In this document: piece by piece, positions 45,791 to 55,914 of the stretch
Layout of the letters: each line of letters opens with the position of its first letter
How positions within the stretch are numbered: position 1 is the first letter of the stretch
Assembly: GCF_030433855.1 (NCBI RefSeq)
Contig: NZ_JARUXC010000013.1
Location: 1-64,000 of the forward strand
Reading direction: 5' to 3'
Source of the DNA: Agreia sp. PsM10
Lineage (GTDB): Bacteria; Actinomycetota; Actinomycetes; Actinomycetales; Microbacteriaceae
Length of the DNA: 64,000 nt
Translations under genes and position numbers: made by a program
The notes under the pieces: model-generated
The model's input: only the letters and a program-made list of their open reading frames with translations
Databases searched by the model: none
What the model was told of the DNA's origin: nothing

Positions 45791-45997
45791 GGCCGCCGAC
45801 AGCATGGGGGCGCGACGAACCGCGGGCGACCGATCGATCGGTGCGGGCACCCGGCCGCGCGAAGCGCGGTGTGGTGCCTGCGGTTGTGCGTTCTGGCTGG
45901 GATGTGTGCCCCGGGGTGACCCCGGAGAGAACGATCGTCTCGCGACGCCGTTCACCTCGCCCGCAGTCCGTCGCATCCATCCACGCTAACGGCAGCC
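45791..45997 (-). ncRNA. Predicted retron msr-msd RNA
   Basis: Directly upstream of the RT start. On the minus strand a1 (GGCTGCCG, 45997-45990) is followed at once by TTAGC (45989-45985), the position of the branching guanosine in known retrons. a2 (CGGCGGCC, 45798-45791) pairs with a1 over 8 bp including one G-U. Between them lie a CCGGGG/CCCCGG hairpin (45911-45925) and a nested stem: AACCGC/GCGGTT (45880-45885 with 45818-45823), GGCACC/GGTGCC (45873-45878 with 45846-45851) and CCGCGC/GCGCGG (45855-45869), plus the palindrome ACCGATCGATCGGT (45829-45842). Alternatively the region encodes an N-terminal RT extension. Confidence 0.6.
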
Positions 45998-46036
45998 TCC
46001 GACGCCGTCGAGCGCGGTTGTTGTTCACTCCCAGGG

Positions 46037-46096
46037 CTGAAGTGCGGGAAATGGCCGCTTCGGCTCGCATCTATGCGGCCATACCCCGAACTTCAG
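46037..46096. repeat. 60-bp palindrome downstream of the AbiEi/DUF559-like gene
   Basis: CTGAAGT...CGGG and ATGGCCGC are mirrored by GCGGCCAT, CCCCG and ACTTCAG (arms 46037-46060 and 46074-46096). It includes the stop codon of the neighbouring gene and is closely related to the palindrome at 47055-47112. It could act as terminator or as a protein-binding site. Confidence 0.8.
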
Positions 46097-46998
46097 TGGC
46101 TGAGACGAGCAAGGATCGTGCGAAGTTCTTCGAGGAAGTGCTCGGGGTGGTCGAGATCGACCTGGGTGAACTGCAATTCAGTCCATCCCTCGGCCTGCAA
46201 TGCTCGTGTACGCGAGATGTCTCGACGCCACTGCGATTGGTCGGCGCGGTGGTGGTCCCCCTGGTACTCCAGGGAGAGTTTGAGGTGGGGGTAGCAGAGG
46301 TCCACTCGGGCCAAGAACTCTCCCTTGGCCGAGAAGACGCGCATGTTGACTGTCGGCTCAGGCAGCCCCGCGAGAATGATCGCGACACGCAGAAGCGATT
46401 CTCTCGGAGACTCCGCCCTGTCGGAGAGCATGCCGAGTGCGCGTCGAAGATTCCGAATGCCGCGCCGCGACGTGTAGGTGGACACGGCCCGTTCGAGCGC
46501 GGCTCGTGTCGTCTGCGGGAGCCGTCGAGCGATCAGCTTGTCACCAGCGGCCACGAGCTCGGGGAGGGTGAGCACCGAAGCGAGGCCGCACCAGGTGCGT
46601 TCCGGTGTCGTGACGGGGAATCCGAATCGCTTGTCCCAGTCGTCGGAGCCGAAGGTCGCCTTGTGTCCGATGATTCCTTTCGCATCGACCGCACGTCGCG
46701 TCGCAGGAACGGAGACATGCAGCTCGGTCGACGTACTCAGCCGAAGCGGAAGAGGGATCCTGTAGAGCCCCGCAGCCGTGACCTGGCTGAAGACGCCGTC
46801 TTGTGGCATCCGGGGCAGAAATGAACGGCAGCGATCATCGAGAGAGACCAGCTCTTGTGAGGCAACGCGGATTCCATGGAACGGCCTATCGAAATCGAGA
46901 GCCCGTAGCCTGCGCCGCGAGACGCCGTGTTCCCGCGCTTCCCTCACCGTGAAGGCCCTGTTGGGATGGTGAAACGGCCTCGGTGCACGCGGACTCAT
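46093..46998 (-). CDS. AbiEi-like N-terminal / DUF559-like nuclease-fold protein
   Basis: Protein of about 301 residues. The N terminus (FTVREAREHGVSRRRLRAL, then GVFSQVTAAGLYRIPLP) resembles the winged-helix domain of type IV AbiEi antitoxins. The C terminus (RVDLCYPHLKLSLEYQGDHHR ... DISRTRALQAEGWTELQF) resembles DUF559/very-short-patch-repair-like PD-(D/E)XK nucleases, with the D...E-x-Q arrangement. Start uncertain: ATG 46998, GTG 47004 or an ATG at 47006 in another frame; no clear ribosome-binding site. No AbiEii-like nucleotidyltransferase toxin is adjacent. It is bracketed by two palindromes and lies just upstream of the retron RNA on the same strand. Confidence 0.75.
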   Translation of the reverse strand: MSPRAPRPFHHPNRAFTVREAREHGVSRRRLRALDFDRPFHGIRVASQELVSLDDRCRSFLPRMPQDGVFSQVTAAGLYRIPLPLRLSTSTELHVSVPATRRAVDAKGIIGHKATFGSDDWDKRFGFPVTTPERTWCGLASVLTLPELVAAGDKLIARRLPQTTRAALERAVSTYTSRRGIRNLRRALGMLSDRAESPRESLLRVAIILAGLPEPTVNMRVFSAKGEFLARVDLCYPHLKLSLEYQGDHHRADQSQWRRDISRTRALQAEGWTELQFTQVDLDHPEHFLEELRTILARLSH

Positions 46999-47054
46999 GC
47001 GCACATGGTGCCAACTTTCGAGTTCCCGCCGCTCCAGCTCTCCACAGGGAGCGT

Positions 47055-47112
47055 TGAGGTGCGGGAGATGGCCGCTTCCTCGCGAATCGAAGCGGCCACA
47101 ACCCGCACCTCA
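47055..47112. repeat. 58-bp palindrome upstream of the AbiEi/DUF559-like gene
   Basis: TGAGGTGCGGG (47055-47065) pairs with CCCGCACCTCA (47102-47112), and GGCCGCTTC with GAAGCGGCC inside. The left half closely matches the left half of the palindrome at 46037-46096. It lies about 50 bp upstream of the gene's start. Confidence 0.85.
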
Positions 47113-47157
47113 GCGTGCTCGGGGCAGGCGGGAATAGATCGCGCTCTGCTTTGTTGA

Positions 47158-47178
47158 GTTGAGTCGAAGGCACTCAAG
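47158..47178 (+). promoter_or_regulatory. HAIR operator (HspR binding site)
   Basis: GTTGAGT-CGAAGGC-ACTCAAG matches the HAIR consensus CTTGAGT-N7-ACTCAAG with one mismatch in the outer base. It lies 17 bp before the start codon of the ClpC-like gene and overlaps the expected promoter or start, as at HspR-repressed heat-shock genes of actinobacteria. Confidence 0.85.
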
Positions 47179-47195
47179 TTTCACAGGAGGTTACT

Positions 47196-49763
<2,568 letters not shown>

Positions 49764-49784
49764 TCCGAGAGGCAGGGATACTAC

Positions 49785-49827
49785 GAGAACGCCCAGTCCG
49801 CGCAATCCCTGCGGGCTGGGCGTTCTC
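49785..49827 (+). terminator. Hairpin terminator after the ClpC-like gene
   Basis: GAGAACGCCCAG (49785-49796) pairs perfectly with CTGGGCGTTCTC (49816-49827) around a 19-base loop. It starts 21 bp after the stop codon. There is no U tract. Confidence 0.75.
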
Positions 49828-49880
49828 TCGTGTCACAGTGGCGGCAGGCCCGTTCGGGCTCCTGACGAAAGGTCGCCATC

Positions 49881-50126
49881 ATGGCAAAGAAAGTCATCGA
49901 GAAAGCCGGGTTCAACCCGATCCGCACCGCTCACGACCTCGGGCTGCGCAGTGAGTACGCCTATCTGGCGGGCTTCGCGTCGATCGGTCTCGCCCTCGTC
50001 GCCTGGCTCGCGTCGCGGGCCAAGAAGTCCGACGACAAGGCGCAGTCCGACCGCTGGGGGATCTTCATCGGCCACTGGGCGCCGACGTTCTTCGCGATCG
50101 GCCTCGCGCTCAAGACCGAGGAGTAG
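49881..50126 (+). CDS. Small membrane protein, unknown function (81 aa)
   Basis: Short protein with two hydrophobic segments (YLAGFASIGLALVAWLAS and GHWAPTFFAIGLALK) separated by a charged loop KKSDDKAQSDRW. ATG at 49881 preceded by GAAAGG. I do not recognise a named family. It stands alone between the clp terminator and a convergent operon. Confidence 0.7.
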   Translation: MAKKVIEKAGFNPIRTAHDLGLRSEYAYLAGFASIGLALVAWLASRAKKSDDKAQSDRWGIFIGHWAPTFFAIGLALKTEE

Positions 50127-50213
50127 CCGGCAGCATCCGCGCCCTGTCGGCGCATCCGCTGCCGCTCGACCCGCAGCGCATGCGCCGTACGGGCGCGGAT
50201 GCCGCGCACCTGC

Positions 50214-50993
50214 TCAGAACAGGGGCCACGGCACCGCGGGCATGTGGCCGCGCGGTGCGGGGAACCGGCCGCGCGAGAGCAGGCGCTCGCAGCGGGCGTC
50301 GAGCGCATCCAGTTCGAGCGGGGTGATGAGCTCTGCAAGCTGCTCGCCGAGCTCGCCGTACAGCGCGGATCGCACCTGATCGACCGTGGCGAGTTCGTCG
50401 GGGCGCAGCTCGTCGTCGACGAAGCCCCACAGCACGGTGCGCAGCTTGTGCTCCTCGTGGAACGTGAGGCCGTGATCGACCCCGTGCCTGTGCCCGTCGG
50501 GCATCGCCAGGATGTGGCCGCCTTTGCGATCGGCGTTGTTGGCGACCACGTCGAAGATCGCCATGCGCCTGAGTGCATCGCCGTCTTCGTGGATGAGCGT
50601 GACCTCGCGGTCGTTCTCATCGGTGCCGTCGAGCACCCGCCGCCAGCCCGTGTCGGGCACCGTTCCCGGCTCGACCAGGTCGACGGCATCCTGATCGGGG
50701 TCGACGTCCTGCCAGAGCTGCACCATGCCCACGCCCATCGGGCCGTCACGGAGCCAGGTGCGGGGAACGACGTTCCATCCGAAGGCCTCGGAGACGAGGT
50801 ACGCGGCCACCTCCCGCTGGGCGAGGGTGCCGTCGGGAAAATCCCAGAGCGGATTCTCGCCCGCCACCGGCTTGTAGACGACGACGGTCTCGCCGAGCTC
50901 GGCGAGGAAGGTCGCGTTCGACGCGGTCGTGATGCGCCCGGTGATCACCAGCTCGGCGCCCTGGGCGCCGTCGGGGTCGGGCGCCGCGGTCAT
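50214..50993 (-). CDS. SCO1664-family protein (PI3/4-kinase-like fold)
   Basis: Protein of 259 residues resembling the SCO1664 family, which shares the fold of phosphatidylinositol 3/4-kinases: VVYKPVAGENPLWDF (Lys-containing nucleotide strand), EVAAYLVSEAFGWNVVP, a catalytic-like FDVVANNADRKGGHIL and a metal-binding GVDHGLTFH. ATG overlaps the DUF3090 stop (ATGA). In many actinobacteria this gene lies next to mshC of mycothiol synthesis, but mshC is not seen here (the tRNAs and an unrelated gene lie on the sides). Biochemical role unknown. Confidence 0.85.
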   Translation of the reverse strand: MTAAPDPDGAQGAELVITGRITTASNATFLAELGETVVVYKPVAGENPLWDFPDGTLAQREVAAYLVSEAFGWNVVPRTWLRDGPMGVGMVQLWQDVDPDQDAVDLVEPGTVPDTGWRRVLDGTDENDREVTLIHEDGDALRRMAIFDVVANNADRKGGHILAMPDGHRHGVDHGLTFHEEHKLRTVLWGFVDDELRPDELATVDQVRSALYGELGEQLAELITPLELDALDARCERLLSRGRFPAPRGHMPAVPWPLF

Positions 50994-51556
50994 TCCAGTC
51001 CCGGGAGCGGGTCGCAGACGTGCCCCTCGGGATCGATGGGCATGCCGCACCGCGGGCACAGCGGGCGGCCCGCGCCGACGACCTCGAGGGTGCGCTTGGC
51101 GAAGGCCCGCGCGGAGCCCACTGGAATGCGCACGAGCAGCATCTCGTCGGGCTCGATGTCGGTGAGGTCGAGCTCGAGCTCGTCCTGATCTTCGTCGATC
51201 TCGATCTCGACGACGGGGAAGGCCTGGATGACGACCTGTGCCGTCGACGGATCCCAGCCGAGGCTGAGGGTGCCCGTGCGGAACTCCTCTTCGACTGGGT
51301 CGAGAGGGTCGTTGTCGACCAGCTCTGCCGGGGTCGTGGCGGGCACGCTGGCCGGGTTGCCCTCCTGGCTCATGAGCTCGTCGAGGATCTCCTCGATCTT
51401 CTCCGCGAGGGCAGCGGACTGCTGCTTCTCGAGGCCGACGCTGACGACGCGTCTGCCCGTGCGGGCCTGGAGGTAGAAGGAACGGGAGCCGGGCTGGCCG
51501 ATCGTGCCGACCACCACCCGGTCGGGCCAATCGAAGCCATGGACGAGGGGAGGCAT
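50990..51556 (-). CDS. DUF3090 family protein
   Basis: 188-residue protein with an N-terminal beta-rich region (VVVGTIGQPGSRSFYLQARTG), an acidic middle (EIEIDEDQDELELDLTD) and a C-terminal zinc-knuckle-like CPRCGMPIDPEGHVC. Typical of DUF3090, which is nearly always encoded with the SCO1664 family. ATG at 51556 has a TAGACT box six bases upstream and no ribosome-binding site, suggesting leaderless transcription. Function unknown. Confidence 0.88.
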   Translation of the reverse strand: MPPLVHGFDWPDRVVVGTIGQPGSRSFYLQARTGRRVVSVGLEKQQSAALAEKIEEILDELMSQEGNPASVPATTPAELVDNDPLDPVEEEFRTGTLSLGWDPSTAQVVIQAFPVVEIEIDEDQDELELDLTDIEPDEMLLVRIPVGSARAFAKRTLEVVGAGRPLCPRCGMPIDPEGHVCDPLPGLE

Positions 51557-51584
51557 GTGTCTAGTCTACGAGCGCAGAACGGGG

Positions 51585-52271
51585 TCAGGCCGGTCCGGCG
51601 CCACCGCCGACGGGCGCATCTGCGGGCGCCGGCGCGGTGCGCAGCCACGACAGGTCGCCCGATTCGGTGTTCGTGGCGTGCACGCTCGGGGAATCGGCGC
51701 CGTAGCGCACGATCGAGACGGACGCCGGCCCGACGCTGATGCGCTGGAACAGGTCGAGGTGCATTCCGTAGGCGTCGGCGAGCACCGACTTGATGATGTC
51801 GCCGTGGCTCACGGCGGCCCAGACAGCGCCGGGGCCGTGCTTCTCCTCGAACTCCGCGTCGAGGCGACGGATGGCCGAGACGGCGCGCGCCTGCATGGCG
51901 GCGAGCGACTCGCCTCCGGGGAACACCGCCGCGCTCGGGTTGGACTGCACGACCTTCCACAGCTTCTCCGTGCTGAGCTGCTTCAGGGTGCCGCCCTGCC
52001 AGTCGCCGTAGTCGCACTCGGTGATGCCGTCTTCGACGACGAGATCGGCGGAGCCCTGCTGGCGATCGAGGATGAGGGCGGATGTCTGGCGACACCGATC
52101 GAGGGGGCTCGAGACGACGGCGACGAGGGGAACCGACATCAGCCGTTCGGCCGTCGCGGCGGCCTGCTCGCGCCCGCGATCGTCGAGATCTACGCCCGCT
52201 GTGCGCCCGGCCAGGATGCCGTCGACGTTCGCCTGGGTGCGGCCGTGCCGCACGAGAATGACTGTGCCCAT
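51585..52271 (-). CDS. Histidine phosphatase family protein (MSMEG_4193-like)
   Basis: Phosphoglycerate-mutase-like phosphatase of 228 residues. The phospho-accepting His is in LVRHGRTQAN and the second catalytic His in AVSHGDIIKS; Arg in SSPLDRCRQT completes the site. It belongs to the branch that accompanies DUF3090 and SCO1664 proteins in actinobacteria. It is the first gene of that set, 28 bp before DUF3090. Substrate unknown. Confidence 0.88.
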   Translation of the reverse strand: MGTVILVRHGRTQANVDGILAGRTAGVDLDDRGREQAAATAERLMSVPLVAVVSSPLDRCRQTSALILDRQQGSADLVVEDGITECDYGDWQGGTLKQLSTEKLWKVVQSNPSAAVFPGGESLAAMQARAVSAIRRLDAEFEEKHGPGAVWAAVSHGDIIKSVLADAYGMHLDLFQRISVGPASVSIVRYGADSPSVHATNTESGDLSWLRTAPAPADAPVGGGAGPA

Positions 52272-52355
52272 GTCTTCAGCCTAGACAGGTGCTCAAACAG
52301 GCAGCTGTTAAACAAAAAAGTCCCACCTCGCGTAGAAGCCGCGGGATGGGACAGT

Positions 52356-52427
52356 GCCTCCGACCGGCGTCGATCCGGTGACCTTTCGATTTTCAGTCGA
52401 ACGCTCTACCAACTGAGCTACAGAGGC
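52356..52427 (-). tRNA. tRNA-Phe (GAA)
   Basis: Cloverleaf with acceptor GCCTCTG/CGGAGGC, D-arm TAGCTCAGTTGGTAGAGC, anticodon loop CTGAAAA (anticodon GAA) and T-loop GGATCGACGCC, read on the minus strand. CCA is not encoded. Confidence 0.95.
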
Positions 52428-52450
52428 GAGTGACCGAAGTCGCTCACAGA

Positions 52451-52478
52451 CAAAAAGCCCTTCCTTTCGGTTGGGCTT
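52451..52478 (-). terminator. Rho-independent terminator between tRNA-Asp and tRNA-Phe
   Basis: On the minus strand AAGCCC (52478-52473) pairs with GGGCTT (52460-52455), with ACC/GGA-type inner pairing, and is followed by TTTTTG. It could end part of the transcripts coming from the tRNA promoter before tRNA-Phe. Confidence 0.6.
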
Positions 52479-52488
52479 GTCGCCTTGG

Positions 52489-52562
52489 CGACCCTGACGG
52501 GACTTGAACCCGCGACCTCCGCCGTGACAGGGCGGCGCGCTAACCAACTGCGCTACAGGGCC
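52489..52562 (-). tRNA. tRNA-Asp (GTC)
   Basis: Acceptor GGCCCTG/CAGGGTC with one G-U pair, D-arm GTAGCGCAGTTGGTTAGC, anticodon stem-loop CCGCCCTGTCACGGCGG (anticodon GTC), T-arm GCGGGTTCAAGTCCCGT, minus strand. Confidence 0.95.
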
Positions 52563-52647
52563 ATACTGGTGAATCTGTACTGAATGTTAAGTTGTCGTGG
52601 TTGTGCTGTGTTTTTCGTACTGGTGGTTCTGCATGCTGTTACCAATG

Positions 52648-52720
52648 TGACCCCAACGGGATTCGAACCCGTGCTGCCGCCGTGAAAGGGCGGTGTCCTA
52701 GGCCTCTAAACGATAGGGCC
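52648..52720 (-). tRNA. tRNA-Glu (TTC)
   Basis: Acceptor GGCCCTA/TGGGGTC with G-U pairs, anticodon stem-loop CCGCCCTTTCACGGCGG (anticodon TTC), T-arm ACGGGTTCGAATCCCGT, minus strand. First of three tRNAs in the order Glu-Asp-Phe. Confidence 0.95.
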
Positions 52721-52738
52721 GTTGGTGACAACTCAACG

Positions 52739-52768
52739 AGTATGCCACACACTTCTCGCTCTCGCCAA
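52739..52768 (-). promoter_or_regulatory. Promoter of the tRNA cluster
   Basis: On the minus strand TTGGCG (52768-52763) and CATACT (52744-52739) are separated by 18 bases and lie about 20 bp before the mature tRNA-Glu 5' end. Both boxes are close to the vegetative consensus. The rest of 52721-52938 holds the start of the peptidase leader and no gene. Confidence 0.55.
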
Positions 52769-52938
52769 TTCGGTCGGGCGTCCACCGCCCGAGATGCGAC
52801 TCGACGCGGAATGTACCGGGTTTCGGACCCCGAAGCAGTCATGATCTCAGCAGGACGAAACGCTCTGTTGTTAGAGTGACACCTGTTGCCACTGTTACTC
52901 GAGTGACTTAAGTTCGCTCACCACCACCCGGGGGACCA

Positions 52939-54264
52939 TTGAACGCCACGACCAGTCGACGTCGACGCCGCGGCCCCTGGGGTCTCCGTCACCTACTCGG
53001 CTCGATCACGGTCACGGTCGCCCTCGTCGCCACCGGTTCCGTGCTCTCGGCCCCCGCGTACGCCGACGAGTACCCCACGTGGGAGGACGTTCAGGCCGCT
53101 CAGTCCAACGAGTCCAGCAAGCAGGCCGAGATCCAGAACATCCAGGATCTGATCTCAGCGCTCCGCGACGCGACGGCGGCCGCCGAGTCCCTCTCGATCC
53201 AGCGTGGAACCGAGTATCAGGAAGCGCAGACCAAGTACGACACGGCCGCGTTCAAGGCCGATGAGCTCGACAGCCAGGCCGCGGCTGCGCAGGCGACGGC
53301 GGATGCCTCGATCAAGCAGGCGGGCCAGCTCGCCGCGCTGATGGCCAAGTCCGGCGGCAACGGCCTGTCGGTGAACCTCTTCACGAGCGAGTCGAGCGAG
53401 GCCGACGGCCTGCTCTACCAGCTGGGCGCGATGAGCCAGCTCACGGGCTCGGCATCGAAGCTCTACGCCACGGCCGAGCAGGACAAGAACACGGCTCAGT
53501 CGCTGACCGACCAAGCGGTCGTCGCCCGCGATGCGCTGCAGTCACTCGCCGAGGCGGCCGAGGCCGCCCGCGACGAGGCCGTCGCCGCGCAGCTGGCACT
53601 CGAGGCGTCGCTCGCCGCACAGCAGACGCACGAGGTCGAGCTCGAGACCCAGCTCGCCGTTCTCACCCAGAACCGGCAGGCCACGGAGGCCGACTACAAC
53701 GCAGGTGTCGAAGCGCGTCGCATCGCAGAAGAGAAGCGCATGGAGGCTGAGCGCGCGGCGGCTGCCGAGGCGGCGGCCGCGGCCGCGGCATCCGGTGGTG
53801 GCGGTGGCGGAGGCGGCGGAGGCAGTACCGGGCCGGGCCCGGTGTCCAGCGGCTGGGCCAGCCCCTTCCCCGGCGCGTACTCCACAGACGAGTACGGCAT
53901 GCGCACGAACCCCGTCACGGGAAACTACACGTTGCACGCGGGTCTCGATCTCAACTACAACAGCGGAACGTGCGGCGCTCCTGTCTACGCAGCGGCGGCC
54001 GGTCAGGTCAGCTACGCCGGCTACAACGGCGGCTACGGCAACTTCGTCGAGATCAATCACGGAGGCGGCGTGCGCACGGGTTACGGGCACAACACCAGCC
54101 TCAACGTGGGGTCGGGCCAGTACGTGGCGGCCGGCGAGCTCATCGCCTATGCCGGAACCACGGGCAACTCCACCGGATGCCATGTGCACTTCGAGGTGCG
54201 CGTCGGCGGGGGCGCCATCGACCCGCGTCCGTGGATGGCCGACCGCGGCGTCTACTTCGGCTAG
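52939..54264 (+). CDS. Secreted M23 (LytM-type) peptidoglycan peptidase with coiled coil
   Basis: Exported cell-wall hydrolase of 441 residues. A signal peptide (Arg-rich, then TVALVATGSVLSAPAYADE) is followed by a long Ala/Glu/Gln coiled coil (residues about 45-280), an Ala/Gly linker with ten glycines, and an M23 domain with HAGLDLN and HVHFEVR zinc ligands. The layout matches NlpD/EnvC-like or RipA-like division-associated hydrolases. TTG start at 52939 with GGGGGA upstream. The direct repeat GAGTGAC at 52874 and 52901 upstream may be regulatory. Confidence 0.9.
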   Translation: MNATTSRRRRRGPWGLRHLLGSITVTVALVATGSVLSAPAYADEYPTWEDVQAAQSNESSKQAEIQNIQDLISALRDATAAAESLSIQRGTEYQEAQTKYDTAAFKADELDSQAAAAQATADASIKQAGQLAALMAKSGGNGLSVNLFTSESSEADGLLYQLGAMSQLTGSASKLYATAEQDKNTAQSLTDQAVVARDALQSLAEAAEAARDEAVAAQLALEASLAAQQTHEVELETQLAVLTQNRQATEADYNAGVEARRIAEEKRMEAERAAAAEAAAAAAASGGGGGGGGGGSTGPGPVSSGWASPFPGAYSTDEYGMRTNPVTGNYTLHAGLDLNYNSGTCGAPVYAAAAGQVSYAGYNGGYGNFVEINHGGGVRTGYGHNTSLNVGSGQYVAAGELIAYAGTTGNSTGCHVHFEVRVGGGAIDPRPWMADRGVYFG

Positions 54265-54271
54265 CAGCCCG

Positions 54272-54326
54272 ACGACGAAGGCCCCTCGACGGGCTCGGGG
54301 AACGAGCGTCGAAGGGCCTTCGTCGT
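54272..54326. terminator. Bidirectional hairpin between peptidase and ppa
   Basis: ACGACGAAGGCCC (54272-54284) pairs with GGGCCTTCGTCGT (54314-54326). The loop holds CTCGACGGGCTCGGGGAACG, a relative of the TTCGACAGGCTCAGGGAACG repeat. It lies between convergent genes, eight bp after one stop codon and six bp from the other. Confidence 0.85.
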
Positions 54327-54332
54327 AGGGGC

Positions 54333-54824
54333 CTAGTGGCCTTCGGTCTTCAGCTTCTCGATGCCGTCGAGCACGATCTGCTCGGCCGCGGCCGCGTTCT
54401 GCCAGCCCTCGGTCTTGACCCATTTGCCGGGCTCGAGGTCCTTGTAGTGCTCGAAGAAGTGCTCGATCTCCTTGCGGGTCGACTCGGGGATGTCGTCGAT
54501 GTCCTGGATGTGGGCCCAGCGCGGGTCCTTCGCGGGAACGGCGATGACCTTGGCGTCCGAGCCGCCGTCGTCGGTCATGTTGAAGACGGCGACGGGGCGA
54601 ACCGAGACGCCGACGCCGGGGAACAGCGGGTACTCGAGCAGCACCAGCACGTCGACGGGGTCGCCGTCGAGGCCGAGGGTGTTCTCGAAGAAGCCGTAGT
54701 CCGTGGGGTACACGAACGAGGTGAACAGCACGCGGTCGAGGAAAACGCGTCCGGTCTCGTGGTCTACTTCGTACTTGTTGTGGCTTCCCTTGGGAATCTC
54801 GATGATCGCGTCGTAAGCAGCCAT
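54333..54824 (-). CDS. ppa: Inorganic pyrophosphatase
   Basis: Soluble family I pyrophosphatase of 163 residues that hydrolyses PPi from biosynthesis. Metal and substrate residues are in [46 protein letters not shown] and [13 protein letters not shown] at 54824 with AAGGAGAA upstream; a longer in-frame ORF is rejected because it overlaps the divergent tilS. Confidence 0.95.
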   Translation of the reverse strand: MAAYDAIIEIPKGSHNKYEVDHETGRVFLDRVLFTSFVYPTDYGFFENTLGLDGDPVDVLVLLEYPLFPGVGVSVRPVAVFNMTDDGGSDAKVIAVPAKDPRWAHIQDIDDIPESTRKEIEHFFEHYKDLEPGKWVKTEGWQNAAAAEQIVLDGIEKLKTEGH

Positions 54825-54871
54825 GCCGGCGGTTCTCCTTCGTAGGTCGTGAACTGCAATAACGTTACTGG

Positions 54872-55900
54872 ATGCCCCCCGAGACTCCCTCCGAACGCCG
54901 ACCCCGGTTGACGCCGGCGATCGCCGATGTGCGCCGGGCCGTGCGCGACTCGCTCGAGGCGCTCCCGCCATCCGGCGACGCACCTCTCGTGCTCGTGGCC
55001 CTGAGCGGAGGGCCCGACTCGCTGGCCCTCGCCGCCGCGACGGCGTTCGAGGCGCCCCGCCGGGGCATGCGCGCCGGCGCCGTCATCGTCGATCACGGGC
55101 TTCAGCGTGACTCGGCTCTGGTCGCCTCGAGAGCGGCCGAGCAGGCGCAGGCGCTGGGTCTCGACCCGGTGATCGTGCGAGAAGTCGAGGTCGGCTCCGG
55201 CCCGGGCTCGGGCGGGCCCGAGGCCGCGGCCCGTGACGCCCGGTACACCGCTCTGGATGCCGCCCGTCGCGACACCGGGTCGGTCGCGGTTCTGCTCGGC
55301 CACACCCTCGACGACCAGGCCGAGACCGTTCTGCTCGGCCTCGCGCGCGGTGCCGGCGCATCCAGCCTGCACGGAATGGCGCCCGTCTCGGGAGCCCTCG
55401 TACGCCCGTTCCTCGGCATCCGGCGCCAGACCACCGTGGCGGCCTGCGCCGACGCGGGGATCGAGCCGTGGATCGACCCGCACAACGCCGACCCCTCCTA
55501 CACGCGCGTTCGCGTGCGCGAGACCGCGCTGCCGACGCTCGAGCGCGAGCTGGGCCCGGGCGTCGCCGAGGCCCTGGCGCGCACGGCCGAGCAGCTGCGG
55601 GAGGACGCGGACGCGCTCGACCGCATGGTGGAGGAGACGATCGAGGAGATCGTGGAGCACGCCGAGGCCGGCATCGCCATCTCGGTGGGAGCCCTCGCCG
55701 CGAACCCGGCGGCGCTGCGCAACCGCATCATCCGCTTCGTCGTGCTCAGCGAGTTCGGCGTGAGCCTCAGCCGCGCGCAGACGCTGGCCGCCGCAGCGCT
55801 GGTCACCGACTGGCACGGGCAGAAGGGCGCGGACCTGCCCGGCATTAGAGTTGTCAGGGTCGCCGGGAAGCTCGTCTTCCAGGCAGCAGCCGACATCTAA
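54872..55900 (+). CDS. tilS: tRNA(Ile)-lysidine synthetase
   Basis: N-type ATP pyrophosphatase of 342 residues that converts cytidine 34 of tRNA-Ile (CAU) to lysidine. The PP-loop is [11 protein letters not shown] near residue 46, followed by [19 protein letters not shown] and HGMAPVSG. The C-terminal half is shorter than in E. coli, as usual in actinobacteria. The ATG at 54872 lacks a ribosome-binding site but TAACGT ends six bases upstream, suggesting leaderless transcription. It precedes hpt, a widespread pairing. Confidence 0.92.
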   Translation: MPPETPSERRPRLTPAIADVRRAVRDSLEALPPSGDAPLVLVALSGGPDSLALAAATAFEAPRRGMRAGAVIVDHGLQRDSALVASRAAEQAQALGLDPVIVREVEVGSGPGSGGPEAAARDARYTALDAARRDTGSVAVLLGHTLDDQAETVLLGLARGAGASSLHGMAPVSGALVRPFLGIRRQTTVAACADAGIEPWIDPHNADPSYTRVRVRETALPTLERELGPGVAEALARTAEQLREDADALDRMVEETIEEIVEHAEAGIAISVGALAANPAALRNRIIRFVVLSEFGVSLSRAQTLAAAALVTDWHGQKGADLPGIRVVRVAGKLVFQAAADI

Positions 55901-55914
55901 TGTGAAGGAGCCCC

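Noticed and set aside
44463-46070. Group II intron maturase or diversity-generating retroelement RT
   Set aside because: No maturase or HNH domain, no intron RNA ends, no template/variable repeat pair; the VTG motif and upstream structured RNA favour a retron.
44463-46070. RT protein starting at 46070 (535 residues)
   Set aside because: The first 94 residues are Arg/Thr/Pro-rich without structure and would be encoded through the a1/a2-bounded region and part of the upstream palindrome; kept only as an alternative.
46093-46998. Complete type IV toxin-antitoxin pair
   Set aside because: Only the AbiEi-like part is present; no adjacent nucleotidyltransferase toxin gene.
52308-52879. Short ORFs across the tRNA cluster
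   Set aside because: They overlap three well-folded tRNA genes and have no ribosome-binding sites.
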